Assembly (NCBI GenBank): GCA_019751875.1
Contig: JAIEMV010000002.1
Location: forward strand, 248,001-312,000
Reading direction: 5' to 3'
From: Hyphomicrobium sp.
GTDB taxonomy: Bacteria; Pseudomonadota; Alphaproteobacteria; Rhizobiales; Hyphomicrobiaceae
Length of the DNA: 64,000 bases
Position 1 is the stretch's first letter, and each line of letters opens with the position of its first letter. Position numbers and translations under genes: made by a program. This document shows positions 28,779 to 38,658 of the stretch, piece after piece. The notes below the pieces were generated by a model, which saw only the letters and a list, made by a program, of their open reading frames with translations, had not been told where the DNA came from and made no database searches.

Positions 28779-28961
28779 ATGTGGAAGATTTGGCTTCTCT
28801 TCGATCCTCGCCGGACCCTGATCGCATTGGCAACATTCCTGTTCAGCCTTGCGGTCCTGATCCACTTCATCCTGTTGAGCACCGATCGCTTCAACTGGAT
28901 CGAAGGGCCGCGCGCGAAAGCCGCTGCCTCGATCGAAATGCCGCTGATCAAGGCGGTCTGA
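28779..28961 (+). CDS. pufA: Light-harvesting 1 alpha polypeptide
   Basis: The 60-residue apoprotein starts [14 protein letters not shown], has one membrane helix, and carries the ligand His29 in [14 protein letters not shown]. The RBS AGGGAGATGAG lies just upstream. It is 19 bp from pufB. A strong hairpin follows. Confidence 0.96.
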   Translation: MWKIWLLFDPRRTLIALATFLFSLAVLIHFILLSTDRFNWIEGPRAKAAASIEMPLIKAV

Positions 28962-28971
28962 CCGACACCAT

Positions 28972-29005
28972 GGAGCCGGACGGACGTTGTCGCCCGTCCG
29001 GTTCC
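28972..29005 (+). other. Stable intercistronic hairpin between pufA and pufL
   Basis: A 12-bp stem (one G-U pair), GGAGCCGGACGG / CCGTCCGGTTCC, with a 10-nt loop starts 10 bp after pufA. In Rhodobacter a hairpin at this point attenuates read-through or blocks 3' decay, giving excess pufBA over pufLM mRNA; the same function is inferred here. Confidence 0.75.
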
Positions 29006-29085
29006 AAAATCACTCGGCACTGCACGACACAATAAAAATTATGACTCGCAGCCGGCTGTGTGCCGACTGAGCGGAGAATCCAGCC

Positions 29086-29916
29086 ATGGCTATGCTTAAC
29101 TTCGAGCGAAAATACCGTGTTCGTGGCGGAACGCTGATCGGCGGGGATCTGTTCGACTTCTGGGTCGGGCCCTTCTACGTCGGCTTCTTTGGCGTCACGA
29201 CCATCTTCTTCATCATCGTCGGTGTCGGCCTCATCTGCTGGGGCGTTTCACTTGGCCCGACGTGGAATCTCTTCCGCCTCTCGATCAATCCCCCTCCAGC
29301 CGAATTCGGTCTCAGCTTTGCACCGATGAAGCAAGGCGGAATTTGGCAGGCGGTCACGATCTGTGCCACCGGAGCGTTCGTCTCCTGGGCGCTACGAGAA
29401 GTGGAAATCTGTCGAAAGCTCGGCATGGGCTACCATGTACCGTTCGCTTTCTCGGTTGCCATCCTCGCCTACGTTACCCTTGTGATCTTCCGTCCGATCG
29501 CGATGGGCTCATGGTCTTACGGATTCCCGTATGGATTCTCGAGCCACCTCGATTGGGTGTCCGGCACGGGCTACGCGTACGGCAACTTCCACTATAACCC
29601 TGCCCACATGGTCGCGATCACGTTCTTCTTCACCACGACCCTCGCGCTCGCACTCCACGGCGCGCTGGTTCTCTCATCGGTCAATCCGGCCAAGGGTGAA
29701 GTGGTCAAGACCCCGGAGCACGAGAACACCTACTTCCGTGACACCATCGGCTACTCCATCGGCACGCTGGGCATCCATCGCCTCGGCCTGTTCCTGGCAT
29801 TGTCAGCTGGTTTCTGGAGCGCGGTGTGTATCATCATCAGTGGGCCATTGTGGGCCGAGGGCGATCCTTGGGTCGACTGGTGGAACTGGTGGCTCGAACT
29901 GCCGATCTGGTCGTAA
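29086..29916 (+). CDS. pufL: Photosynthetic reaction centre L subunit
   Basis: The 276-residue core subunit has five membrane helices. The pigment and iron ligands are in place: His154 (SSHLDW), His174 (NPAHM, special-pair ligand) and His191 (ALHGAL, iron ligand). Start [20 protein letters not shown] is typical. RBS CGGAGAA is upstream. pufM follows after 14 bp. Confidence 0.98.
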   Translation: MAMLNFERKYRVRGGTLIGGDLFDFWVGPFYVGFFGVTTIFFIIVGVGLICWGVSLGPTWNLFRLSINPPPAEFGLSFAPMKQGGIWQAVTICATGAFVSWALREVEICRKLGMGYHVPFAFSVAILAYVTLVIFRPIAMGSWSYGFPYGFSSHLDWVSGTGYAYGNFHYNPAHMVAITFFFTTTLALALHGALVLSSVNPAKGEVVKTPEHENTYFRDTIGYSIGTLGIHRLGLFLALSAGFWSAVCIIISGPLWAEGDPWVDWWNWWLELPIWS

Positions 29917-29930
29917 GGGGAGGATAAAAC

Positions 29931-30860
29931 ATGACCTACTACCAGAACATCTTCACGCAACTCCAGGTGTCTCCCCACCCGGAGCCCGGCATTCCTCTGC
30001 CGGAGAACAACTCCGAGCGCCGCGGTCCGCCGCGGTTCTCCTACTGGGCAGGCAAGATTGGTGACGCTCAAATCGGTCCGATCTACCTTGGTACGCTGGG
30101 TTTTCTGTCCCTCGTCTGCGGTATCATCGCGATCGAAATCATCGGCCTCAACATGCTGGCGTCGGTGAACTGGGATCCCGTCCAGTTCATTCGCAAGCTG
30201 CCTTACCTTGCGCTCGAGCCGCCTAAGCCTGAATACGGCATCACCATTCCGCCTCTCAAAGAGGGCGGCTGGTGGCTGATGGCAGGCTTCTTCCTGACGA
30301 CGTCCATCCTGCTCTGGTGGCTTCGCATGTACCGCCGCGCCCGCGCGCTCGGCATGGGCACGCATGTTCCATGGGCGTTCGCTTCGGCCATCTGGCTCTA
30401 TCTGGTGCTGGGCTTCATCCGCCCGCTCCTGATGGGCAGCTGGAGCGAAGCGGTGCCGTTCGGGATCTTCCCGCACCTCGATTGGACGAACAATTTCTCC
30501 ATCACCTACGGCAACCTGTTCTACAATCCGTTCCACATGCTCTCGATCGCGTTCCTCTATGGCTCGGCTCTGCTGTTCGCCATGCACGGCGCAACGATCC
30601 TGGCCGTGACACGGTACGGCGGCGAGCGCGAGATCGAGCAGATCACCGATCGCGGTACGGCGTCTGAACGAGCTGCCCTCTTTTGGCGGTGGACGATGGG
30701 CTTCAACGCTTCGATGGAATCGATCCATCGCTGGGCGTGGTGGTTCGCGGTGCTCTGCACGCTCACGGGCGGCATCGGCATCCTTCTCACCGGAACGGCC
30801 GTCGACAACTGGTACGACTGGGGCGTCAAGCACGGTGTTGCACCGGCCGCTTGGCCATAA
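29931..30860 (+). CDS. pufM: Photosynthetic reaction centre M subunit
   Basis: The 309-residue core subunit has five membrane helices and conserved His182 (PHLDW), His202 (NPFHM, special pair) and His219 (AMHGAT, iron), with the acidic iron-ligand loop [16 protein letters not shown] lies 8 nt before the ATG. The operon ends here at a strong terminator: there is no pufC (tetraheme cytochrome) or pufX downstream. Confidence 0.98.
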   Translation: MTYYQNIFTQLQVSPHPEPGIPLPENNSERRGPPRFSYWAGKIGDAQIGPIYLGTLGFLSLVCGIIAIEIIGLNMLASVNWDPVQFIRKLPYLALEPPKPEYGITIPPLKEGGWWLMAGFFLTTSILLWWLRMYRRARALGMGTHVPWAFASAIWLYLVLGFIRPLLMGSWSEAVPFGIFPHLDWTNNFSITYGNLFYNPFHMLSIAFLYGSALLFAMHGATILAVTRYGGEREIEQITDRGTASERAALFWRWTMGFNASMESIHRWAWWFAVLCTLTGGIGILLTGTAVDNWYDWGVKHGVAPAAWP

Positions 30861-30887
30861 TCGGCAACGCCCGACACCCGAAAAAAG

Positions 30888-30917
30888 GCCCGGCGAGTTC
30901 CTCGCCGGGCTTTTTTG
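30888..30917 (+). terminator. Rho-independent terminator of the puf operon
   Basis: A perfect 10-bp GC stem, GCCCGGCGAG / CTCGCCGGGC, with a TTC loop is followed by six T. It begins 27 bp after the pufM stop. Confidence 0.93.
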
Positions 30918-31456
30918 TCGATGGAGCGAACATGTCGCCGACCTGATGCGCGATGCACCACTTGGCTATGCCGCCACCGCCGCGAAGAAACGGTCCCCGC
31001 GCGAACTCCTGACGTGGATGAACCCTGAACGGCAACACGCACACGTTCCGAATTCGCCTTCGAGCGCAGCACGAAAAAAGAACTTATCCCCGCACGAGTA
31101 TCGATGGTTATCTTGAACGCACCCGCATCATTCGGGGGCGCTGACCGGAGGCGTCTTGTTGGTGCGATGCGGGTACGGGTGCTGGAGGACGAAGCGGCCA
31201 ACGCAGCCAACCCTCCCGACGATGATCCCTGCCGCCCGCCGTAAGGATGGGTCCCGGATGTTGTGCCGGAGAATAGTGGGGTCTGCAGACTGGGGTAAGA
31301 GCGAGCCCAGTTCGAAACCCGTTGCAGCGGGGCGCCGTGGCGCCATTCGATTCGATCCCAGCGGAAGACCGCGGCACCGCCGCGCCCCGCCCCCCCGGCT
31401 ATCCTCGCACCCGCTGCCCCGGCACGCGGGTGGGATGACGCACGCCGAATTTGAGA
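30918..31456. other. Intergenic region downstream of the puf terminator
   Basis: About 540 bp lie between the puf terminator and the 3' end of the EAL-like gene. A 56-codon plus frame (30946-31116) opens with no recognisable RBS and has no known match, so I do not call it. The 3' half is very GC-rich and shows no codon-like pattern, tRNA or repeat that I can recognise. Confidence 0.4.
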
Positions 31457-33145
31457 TTACGCGGCGGCCTGCCCCGGCTTACCCGCAACGTCGGCCTTCA
31501 CCGGGCGCCGTCCGCCGAACAGGGTTCCCTGCCCCATCAGCACACCGAACCCGAACACCCGCGCCAGTGTCTCCTCACTATCGATGCCTTCGACGATCAG
31601 ACCAAAGCCCTGATCGGCGAGAAAGCGACAAACGTCGCCCGCAGGAATGTGTCCGCCCGGATGTGGTAACCCTTCCACCAGCACCGAGGCGTCGAGCTTC
31701 ACGAAACCAAAACCGGCCTTCGCCATCGCGCTGAAGTTCATGTCGAGATCGGTGAGCGCAGATATCGCAAAGCGGAATCCCAGCGCCGAAAGCGCACTCA
31801 CGGCCCGCTGCTCGGCTGCGCGGAACGACCGAATATCGGACTGCGCGAACGTGAGGATCAGCTGCCGCGCCGTTGCGGGCCTCGCCACGAAATCCATCTG
31901 CATGTTGCGCGTGAACTCGGGCTCGATCAGCGCCTCTCCCGATGCGCGCGAGAACACGGAACCTGGTTTTCCGCGGCTGGCAAGCCGCTCCGCCACGATG
32001 GCGCTACGTTCGATGCGGACCGCGTCGAACAACGGCAGCAGACCGCGACCGGCGATCACGCCGCTATCGCCGAATTCCAGATCCTGCGCGTGGAGCCCGC
32101 GCAGTTTGATGCTGACTTCATAGTGTTGCGCGGTCTGATTGCCGAGGCCGAGGATCGGCTCAAGAAAGACATCGACGCGGCCCGCCGCAATCGCATCCCG
32201 TACCGCCATCAGCTGAGGATCGGCCGGTGCGGAGGACGGCGACGCGGGCGCAATGTGCGGCCCGTCTGGTAACACCGCACCGCTGGTCTTCCGCATCGAT
32301 TGAACCGCCGCGTTCAGGGCATCGAGCGACGTCTCCACGTCGACAGTCGGAGCAGCGGCCGCCGGGGCGCGCGGGCCCGGCATGGTCGTCGCGGCAGACG
32401 CAAGATCGCGCGCCTGTTCCGCAGCAGTCACCTGCGAGAGCATATCCTTGATGCGCCGCTGCAGCATCTCCACGTCATCTTCCCGAACCGCTGACGTGCC
32501 CGTCGCGACGGCCGCCTCACGCTCCACATCCGCCGATGGCGGCGCATCAAATGGGCGACCGGCATTGGGGCCAACGGCCGGCTCGGCTCTCGGCGGAGCA
32601 GGGGCCGGAGTCGGAGCAGGCGCTGGAACCGGCTCCTGCCAATAATCCCCAAGCGACTCCCCGTGCGGTACGATTGGAGCGGGCCGATAGGCTTCGAACT
32701 GCGGTGCCTCGGCCTCTCCATTGTAGGCCCGCGCCAGGGCTTCGGCATCGTCGAGATCGACGGCAACAAGAAGTTCCCTGTTGTCCGCCGGACTGCGGAC
32801 CTGCCCCGAATTCGCTGTCGCGACGCCCGCCGCAGGTTGCTCGACGGCCGGAGCTACGAAGCCGCCCGGAATACGGCCGCGCACCAACGCCGCCTCGAGT
32901 CTTTGCAATTCATTGCTCAAGGCAGCCCGCTCCGCCTCACCACGGCGCCAGGCATGAAAGCCAACGAGACCGATGAACAGCGACATGCCCGCAAACGCGG
33001 CAGCGCCCAATGGCGCGCCGAGCTGGATATGCAGCCCGACGACGACCGCCGCAACAACCAGAGCCATGCACACGAGCACCAATCCATCCCCGCCCGAAGG
33101 CGTGGTGCTAGACTGAGCCTTGTCCCGCTTGTGAGTGCTCGGCAT
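31457..33145 (-). CDS. Membrane protein with degenerate EAL (c-di-GMP phosphodiesterase-like) domain
   Basis: From ATG 33145 (GAGGG 9-13 nt upstream) the protein has 562 residues. There are two hydrophobic segments near the N-terminus (about 20-60), a long Ala/Pro-rich low-complexity linker (about 100-290), and a C-terminal EAL-fold domain (about 300-540). The signature EAL motif is replaced by EVSIKLR, and the later motif ends reading FLADQGFGLIVEGIDSEE, so several metal-binding residues look lost. There is no GGDEF. It is likely a c-di-GMP-binding or scaffold protein, not an active phosphodiesterase. A longer in-frame start at 33235 adds 30 residues. Confidence 0.8.
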   Translation of the reverse strand: MPSTHKRDKAQSSTTPSGGDGLVLVCMALVVAAVVVGLHIQLGAPLGAAAFAGMSLFIGLVGFHAWRRGEAERAALSNELQRLEAALVRGRIPGGFVAPAVEQPAAGVATANSGQVRSPADNRELLVAVDLDDAEALARAYNGEAEAPQFEAYRPAPIVPHGESLGDYWQEPVPAPAPTPAPAPPRAEPAVGPNAGRPFDAPPSADVEREAAVATGTSAVREDDVEMLQRRIKDMLSQVTAAEQARDLASAATTMPGPRAPAAAAPTVDVETSLDALNAAVQSMRKTSGAVLPDGPHIAPASPSSAPADPQLMAVRDAIAAGRVDVFLEPILGLGNQTAQHYEVSIKLRGLHAQDLEFGDSGVIAGRGLLPLFDAVRIERSAIVAERLASRGKPGSVFSRASGEALIEPEFTRNMQMDFVARPATARQLILTFAQSDIRSFRAAEQRAVSALSALGFRFAISALTDLDMNFSAMAKAGFGFVKLDASVLVEGLPHPGGHIPAGDVCRFLADQGFGLIVEGIDSEETLARVFGFGVLMGQGTLFGGRRPVKADVAGKPGQAAA

Positions 33146-33607
33146 ATTGGATCGACCCTCGAATGACACGAATCGTATGCCGACAGGATCGATGGGGTGG
33201 GGCCTTTCAAGCAATTCGGCGGCGGTCTTTTTCACCAGCTTTCAGAGCCCGCGCAGAGATTGCGGGCTCCCGCGTGTCTGACACGCATCATCTTGCGTAA
33301 TCAGATAAATTCCATGCCCACAGCCTCCGGAAAAATCTCCCGTGCGATGGAATAAATCGTCTGCCCAGATGCCACGACGAGTGGCCACTTCCGGCACCCG
33401 GCCATCCCGGGCAACGATTCGATCGCGAAAGACAAGGGCCTGCTGAATAAAGAATATCGATGGTGCAAAACTACGCCTCGCCGCCATTTGGCCATCGCTC
33501 GGCCCCGGCGCGAGCCCGAATCGACCCGCTGTTTAGATGTCGTTAGGCGAATCGGCATGCTATCGTTCAGGCCGGTCCGCTCACTCACTCCGGCGTAATT
33601 CAGGAGC
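33146..33607. other. Intergenic region between EAL-like gene and SDR gene
   Basis: About 460 bp between divergent genes. A short inverted repeat, GAGCCCGC/GCGGGCTC, lies near 33245-33270 without a T-run. Minus-strand open frames here (for example 33242-33487) have no recognisable domain, and I do not call them. No PpsR palindrome was seen. Confidence 0.4.
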
Positions 33608-34369
33608 ATGCAGTCCATGTACATGAGCGTCATCGCGCGTGAAGCAGGTACCGAAACCTATCCCGAACTGGCAGGTGCCCGTGTTGTCGTGACAGGCCTT
33701 TCGACCGTCCGCGGGGTGGACCTTGCCCGCGCGTTCGCCGACCGCAAGGCAAGCCTCTTCCTTCAGACGGATGAACGCTCGCCTGAAATGGTCGAGCTCG
33801 TGGCGCTCCTTGCCAGCACTTCCAGCGATGTGAAACTTACCGACTTCGCCTTCTCGAAATCCTTCTCTCCGACGCGCTTTGCGCAGCGCGCCGCGGAAGA
33901 ACTGGGCGGCCTCGATGCCGTCTTCAACCTCGCGTCGGTGACGCACGCGGACATGGCCGCGGTCGAAACCATGGAAGAGATCGAAGACCTCATCGTCGCC
34001 AAGCTCGGCCCCCTGCGCGAGATCACCGAAGTCGCGGCCAACCGGATGGCGCTCACCTGGTCGGAAGGCACGATCCTGAATGCCATCGTCGCCGCCGCAC
34101 CCCAGACGGACCGTGACGCCGCGATCCTCGGCATGGTGCGGCAGGCGCTCGCCGCCATGACCGCCGATCTCGCTCGCCGCTGGTCCGGCGACGTCGTGCG
34201 CATCAATGCCGTCGGCCCCAAAGCAACGACACTCGATCGCATGAGCGGCGCCTGCCTCACGTCAGAGCCAGACATCGCCGCACTCGCACTCTATCTGGCC
34301 AGCCGCAAAGGCCGCACGCTCACCGGCCACGTCTTCGACGCCGAAGGCGTGTCCCGCCGGGGCTGCTGA
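33608..34369 (+). CDS. Short-chain dehydrogenase/reductase-like protein, atypical
   Basis: The 253-residue protein has the SDR Rossmann layout. A cofactor loop VVVTGLSTVRGVDLARAF occurs in place of TGxxxGIG, DAVFNLASVTHAD stands in the NNAG position, and RINAVGPKATT is in the C-terminal part. The usual catalytic Ser-Tyr-xxx-Lys set is not evident, so it may be a non-catalytic or divergent member. Substrate is unknown. It stands alone between the EAL-like gene and an RND pump. A second start at Met6 (33623) is possible. Confidence 0.75.
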   Translation: MQSMYMSVIAREAGTETYPELAGARVVVTGLSTVRGVDLARAFADRKASLFLQTDERSPEMVELVALLASTSSDVKLTDFAFSKSFSPTRFAQRAAEELGGLDAVFNLASVTHADMAAVETMEEIEDLIVAKLGPLREITEVAANRMALTWSEGTILNAIVAAAPQTDRDAAILGMVRQALAAMTADLARRWSGDVVRINAVGPKATTLDRMSGACLTSEPDIAALALYLASRKGRTLTGHVFDAEGVSRRGC

Positions 34370-34444
34370 TTTGAAGGTGGGGACATAAGTTATCCCCCGC
34401 CGCTGCCACTGGGCTAACCTGAAACACGTGAACGCCGCGTGCCC

Positions 34445-37400
34445 CTACTCCCCGGGCTGCATGGCAGGCTCGCCCACGTCCGTAAGCTTCACTTCCCGCC
34501 GGCCGAGATAGCTGTAGACGGCCGGCACGACAAACAGCGTCAAGAGCGTACCCGCAGACATGCCGCCGACGATCACCCACCCTATCTGCTGCCGGTTCTC
34601 CGCGCCGGCGCCATCCGACAGCGCCAGAGGCAGGGCACCCAGGACCATCGCGCCTGTCGTCATGAGGATCGGCCGGAGCCGCTGCACGGCAGCGTCGACG
34701 ACAGCGGCCCCCCGCGCCTCACCGGCCAGCTGCTTCTGATTTGCAAACTCCACAATCAGGATTCCGTGCTTCGTAATCAGCCCCACCAAGGTCACGAGAC
34801 CGATCTGCGAATAGACGTTGAGCGTCCCCCCTGCCAGCCAGAGTGCGGCCAGCGCGCCGGTGATCGAGAGCGGCACCGTGATCATAATGATCACCGGGTC
34901 GCGGAAACTTTCGAACTGTGCCGACAGAACGAGATAGATGAAGGCAAGCGCCAGCAGGAATACGACCAGCAGACTGTCTGCCGAACTGCGATAATCGCGG
35001 CTTGCGCCATCGATATCCGTCTGCACCGTTGCCGGCAACACCTCACGCGCGGCCTGCTCGAGAAAGTCGAGAGCCTCACCGACGGCATATCCGGGCGCCA
35101 GCGACGCCTGAATCGTCACCGAACGCAGCTGGTTGAACCGCTTCAATTCCTTCGGCGCCACCGACTCCGTCACCGTCGCCACATTGGAAAGCTGGATCAT
35201 GTCTCCGCGCGGGTTGCGCAGAAAAATCGTCGACAACGCCTGCGGCGTAGCACGATCCTCGGCGGCCAACTGCACATAGACATCGTACTGTTCCCCATTC
35301 TGTTCGAACCGGGTAACCTGGCGTCCGCCGAGCAGCGTCTCGAGCGTTCGACCGACCGCCGTCACTTCCAAGCCGAGATCCGCCACCTTGGATCGATCGA
35401 TGTCGATTTTAAATTCCGGCGAATTAAGCTTGAGATCCGTGTCGAGGTTTTCAAGCCCCGGAAACTCTCGCGCCTTCGCGAGAATGTCCTCGGCATACTT
35501 TTGCAGATCTTCGTACGTGCCCGACGACTGCAAAACGAACTCGATCGGCCGTCCCGATCCGCGCTGACCGAATGCACCGGGAGTTTGCACCACCGCCCGG
35601 ACGCCCGCGATCCGCCTCAGCTGCGGATTGATCTCTGCGCTGATCTGCTGCTGCGATCGCGACCGCTCGCTCCAATCCTTGAGCGGCGCCACCACCAGCG
35701 AGGCCGAAACATCCGGAGTACCGGCGATCGCCAGACGCCCGCGAACTTCTGGAACGTCTGTCAGGATGTTGTCCATTTCCGCCGCGTACCGGGCCGTATA
35801 GCTGACGGTGGCGCCTTCTGGTCCCGATCCGCGGACGCGAATGACGCCGCGATCCTCGAGCGGCGCAAGCTCGGATTTCAATGTCGTCAACAGCACGCCG
35901 CTCAGCCCCGCCACGCCGGCCGCCAGAAGCAGTATGAGCGGACGCATCTTCAGCGCCAACACCAGTGCCGAGCGATACCCGTTTTCGAACGCCACGAACG
36001 CTCGCTCGAGGAAGAGATAGACGCGGCCGGGCTGCGGCTGGTGACGCAAGAGCTTGGCGCACATCATCGGCGTCAGCGTCAACGCGACCCAGCCCGAGAC
36101 GATCACTGCACCTGCAAGCGTCAATGCGAACTCGAGGAACAACTTGCCCGTTTTGCCCGGAGCAAACGCGATGGGCGCGTAAACGGCGGCCAACGTGAGT
36201 GTCATCGCAATGACGGCAAAGCCGATTTCACGCACGCCCTTGATTGCGGCCGGCACGGGCTCCATGCCGTCTTCAATGTACCGATAGATGTTTTCCAGAA
36301 CAACGATGGCGTCATCGACGACGAGGCCAATGGCGAGGACCATCGCCAGCAAGGTCAGCGTATTGACGGTGAATCCGAACGCGTACATCAGCGCGAACGT
36401 GGCAATGAGCGAGATCGGTATGGTGACGATGGGAATGATCGCCGCGCGGAACGAGCGCAGGAAGAACAGTATGACCACCACCACCAGAACGATCGCCTCT
36501 ACGATCGTCATGAACACGGCCTCGATCGAGCGCTCGATGAAGACGCTGTCGTCGTTGCCGATCGCCGCCTGAAGCCCCTGGGGCAACGACGAATTGATCT
36601 CTGGAAGCACTGCTCTAACCGCCTGGGAGACATCGAGCGGGTTGGCCGTCGACTGCCGGATGATCCCGACCGCGATCGCCGGAACGCCGTTGTAGGTGCT
36701 GGCCCTACGCTCATCCGCCGCGCCCAATTCCACTCGGGCCACTTCCCCGAGCTTCACCTGATAATCGCCGGCAAGTTTGACGACGATGTTGCGGAACTCT
36801 TCCGGCTTTGTCAGGCCTGTTTTCGACAGCACCGAGAATTCGCGATCCTGGCTCTCGATCCGTCCCGATGGAATTTCTGCATTCTGCGCTCTGAGTGCAG
36901 CCTCGACATCTTGGACCGTCAAGTTGTAGGCGGCCAGACGCTCACGATCGATCCATATCCGCATGGCATAGCGTCGCTCGCCATAGATCTGGACATCCGC
37001 AACGCCAGTGAGATTCTTCAGCCGGTTGACGATGAACCGATCGATGTAGTCGCTGATCTCGAGCGCCGAAAGCTGCGGACTCGTAAAGACCAGGAACATG
37101 ATCGCCTGCGCGTCTGCTTCAACCTTCGCAATGATGGGCTCGTCGATTTCATCGGGCAATCGCCCGCGCACCCGGCTGACGCGGTCCCGCACGTCGCTCG
37201 CCGCCACATCAGGATCGACCTCCGGTCGAAAGCGAACCGTGATCCGGCTCGTTTCAGATCGGCTCGACGACGACAGCACGTCGATGCCCTCGATACCAGC
37301 GATGGAATCCTCCAGGATCTGAGTCACCTGGCTTTCCATGATCGACGCCGACGCGCCGGGATAATTCGTCGTTACAGAAACGATCGGCTCGTCGATATTG

Positions 37401-37513
37401 GGGAATTCGCGAACCGTCAGCCGCTGGAACGCAACGACACCCACGAGCACGAGAATAAGGGACATCACCGTCGCAAGAACCGGGCGGCGGATACAAAGCT
37501 CGAACAGGTTCAT
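34445..37513 (-). CDS. RND efflux pump, inner-membrane transporter (HAE1/AcrB-like)
   Basis: The 1022-residue protein has the RND layout of two six-helix membrane halves with two large periplasmic loops. The start NLFELCIRRPVLATVM and the proton-relay helix GLVVDDAIVVLENIYR (tandem Asp) are typical. It exports hydrophobic or amphiphilic compounds with a periplasmic adaptor and an outer-membrane channel. Its ATG overlaps the stop of the adaptor gene by 4 nt, so adaptor and pump are one operon. No outer-membrane TolC/OprM partner is encoded nearby. Substrate cannot be predicted. Confidence 0.93.
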   Translation of the reverse strand: MNLFELCIRRPVLATVMSLILVLVGVVAFQRLTVREFPNIDEPIVSVTTNYPGASASIMESQVTQILEDSIAGIEGIDVLSSSSRSETSRITVRFRPEVDPDVAASDVRDRVSRVRGRLPDEIDEPIIAKVEADAQAIMFLVFTSPQLSALEISDYIDRFIVNRLKNLTGVADVQIYGERRYAMRIWIDRERLAAYNLTVQDVEAALRAQNAEIPSGRIESQDREFSVLSKTGLTKPEEFRNIVVKLAGDYQVKLGEVARVELGAADERRASTYNGVPAIAVGIIRQSTANPLDVSQAVRAVLPEINSSLPQGLQAAIGNDDSVFIERSIEAVFMTIVEAIVLVVVVILFFLRSFRAAIIPIVTIPISLIATFALMYAFGFTVNTLTLLAMVLAIGLVVDDAIVVLENIYRYIEDGMEPVPAAIKGVREIGFAVIAMTLTLAAVYAPIAFAPGKTGKLFLEFALTLAGAVIVSGWVALTLTPMMCAKLLRHQPQPGRVYLFLERAFVAFENGYRSALVLALKMRPLILLLAAGVAGLSGVLLTTLKSELAPLEDRGVIRVRGSGPEGATVSYTARYAAEMDNILTDVPEVRGRLAIAGTPDVSASLVVAPLKDWSERSRSQQQISAEINPQLRRIAGVRAVVQTPGAFGQRGSGRPIEFVLQSSGTYEDLQKYAEDILAKAREFPGLENLDTDLKLNSPEFKIDIDRSKVADLGLEVTAVGRTLETLLGGRQVTRFEQNGEQYDVYVQLAAEDRATPQALSTIFLRNPRGDMIQLSNVATVTESVAPKELKRFNQLRSVTIQASLAPGYAVGEALDFLEQAAREVLPATVQTDIDGASRDYRSSADSLLVVFLLALAFIYLVLSAQFESFRDPVIIMITVPLSITGALAALWLAGGTLNVYSQIGLVTLVGLITKHGILIVEFANQKQLAGEARGAAVVDAAVQRLRPILMTTGAMVLGALPLALSDGAGAENRQQIGWVIVGGMSAGTLLTLFVVPAVYSYLGRREVKLTDVGEPAMQPGE

Positions 37514-38658
37514 CCGCCGCTCCCCTCACTTGCGCGCTGAGCGGATTGATCGCTGTGGGGATGGCTGGCCACGACCTCTACGGTCGCACCGTCGCGCAGC
37601 TTGTGCTGCCCGGCCGTGACGACGAGATCACCGGGCGTCACACCTTCGGTAATCTCTACCGTCGCGTCCGAGCGCTCGCCCAGCTTGACACCGACTTCCT
37701 GCGCCTTGCCGTCAGAAACGCGAAAAACGAAGTTGTCCCCGGCCCGCGGAAGAATGGCACTCTCAGGCACGACGACGACGTCGCGCTGCACCGCGCCCTT
37801 AATGAGAATACGGGCGAACAGCCCGGGGCGCAGGACGAGATCTTCGTTGTCGAGGCGCGCCCGCACCTGCAGCGCGCGTCCGTTCACGTCGATCAGAGGA
37901 TTTACTGCATAGATTTTCCCAGCGAACGTCCGACCCGGGAGAGCGTCCACCGTCACGTCCACGACCTGTCCCACAGAGATGGAGGTGAGATAGATCTCAG
38001 GAACTTTGAAATCGACCTTCAAGCCGTCGATCTTCTCGATGTTCACCACGGGAGTCCCAACAGCGACAAACGCGCCGACCGACACGTTGCGGACGCCTGC
38101 GATCCCATCGAACGGCGCACGAAGAAGATGCTTGTCGAGCCGGGTCTTGGCCAATTCCAGCGCAGCACGCGCGGTCTCGAAATTCGTCAATGCCTCGTCG
38201 CGGCTGCGCTCCGTGACGTTGCCGGTGCGCGACAACTGACGCGCACGTTCGTTGTTGGCCTCCGCAAAACTGAGCCGTGCTTCGGCGTCCGTCACTTCGG
38301 CCCGCACCAGCGCGTCATCGAGCCGGACCAGAACATCGCCGGCCTTGACCTTGGTCCCTTCGACGAAGTCGATCTCAGAAACACGCCCGGCAATCTCTGG
38401 GGCCAGTTGCACCGTTTCGTCAGACTGCAGCGAACCGATCGCACGAATATCCGTCGAAGTCCGAGCGGCGCGCGCTTCGGCCACCTCGACCGCGATCGCC
38501 CGGGTCGGACCCGAACCGCTGCCGCGTTGGGCCGCAACGTTTGTCGATGGCGGAGGCGTGGCCAGGATCGCTTCGCGGCCGGGCATGCCTCCAAACACCC
38601 ACGCTGCCGCCGCGGCGCAGAGGACGAGCAAGACCAGAAGCGTGCCAGCGCTTTTCAT
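37510..38658 (-). CDS. RND efflux periplasmic adaptor (membrane fusion protein)
   Basis: The 382-residue protein starts with a signal/anchor (about 5-22). It has the HlyD-like order: lipoyl half QLAPEIAGRVSEIDFVEGTKVKAGDVLVRLDD, a coiled alpha-hairpin (about 110-170), RAPFDGIAGVRNVSVGAFVAVG, and the C-terminal beta-barrel and membrane-proximal domain. It links the pump encoded just downstream to an outer-membrane channel. Confidence 0.92.
   Translation of the reverse strand: MKSAGTLLVLLVLCAAAAAWVFGGMPGREAILATPPPSTNVAAQRGSGSGPTRAIAVEVAEARAARTSTDIRAIGSLQSDETVQLAPEIAGRVSEIDFVEGTKVKAGDVLVRLDDALVRAEVTDAEARLSFAEANNERARQLSRTGNVTERSRDEALTNFETARAALELAKTRLDKHLLRAPFDGIAGVRNVSVGAFVAVGTPVVNIEKIDGLKVDFKVPEIYLTSISVGQVVDVTVDALPGRTFAGKIYAVNPLIDVNGRALQVRARLDNEDLVLRPGLFARILIKGAVQRDVVVVPESAILPRAGDNFVFRVSDGKAQEVGVKLGERSDATVEITEGVTPGDLVVTAGQHKLRDGATVEVVASHPHSDQSAQRASEGSGG

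Noticed and set aside
33242-33633. Minus-strand short frames in the EAL-SDR gap
   Set aside because: No domain or convincing RBS; treated as intergenic.
34439-37540. A plus-strand open frame of about 1030 codons opposite the RND pump gene
   Set aside because: It is antisense to a clear RND transporter, is extremely Arg/His/Gln-rich, and shows no domain. Such frames are usual in GC-rich genes with strong third-position bias.
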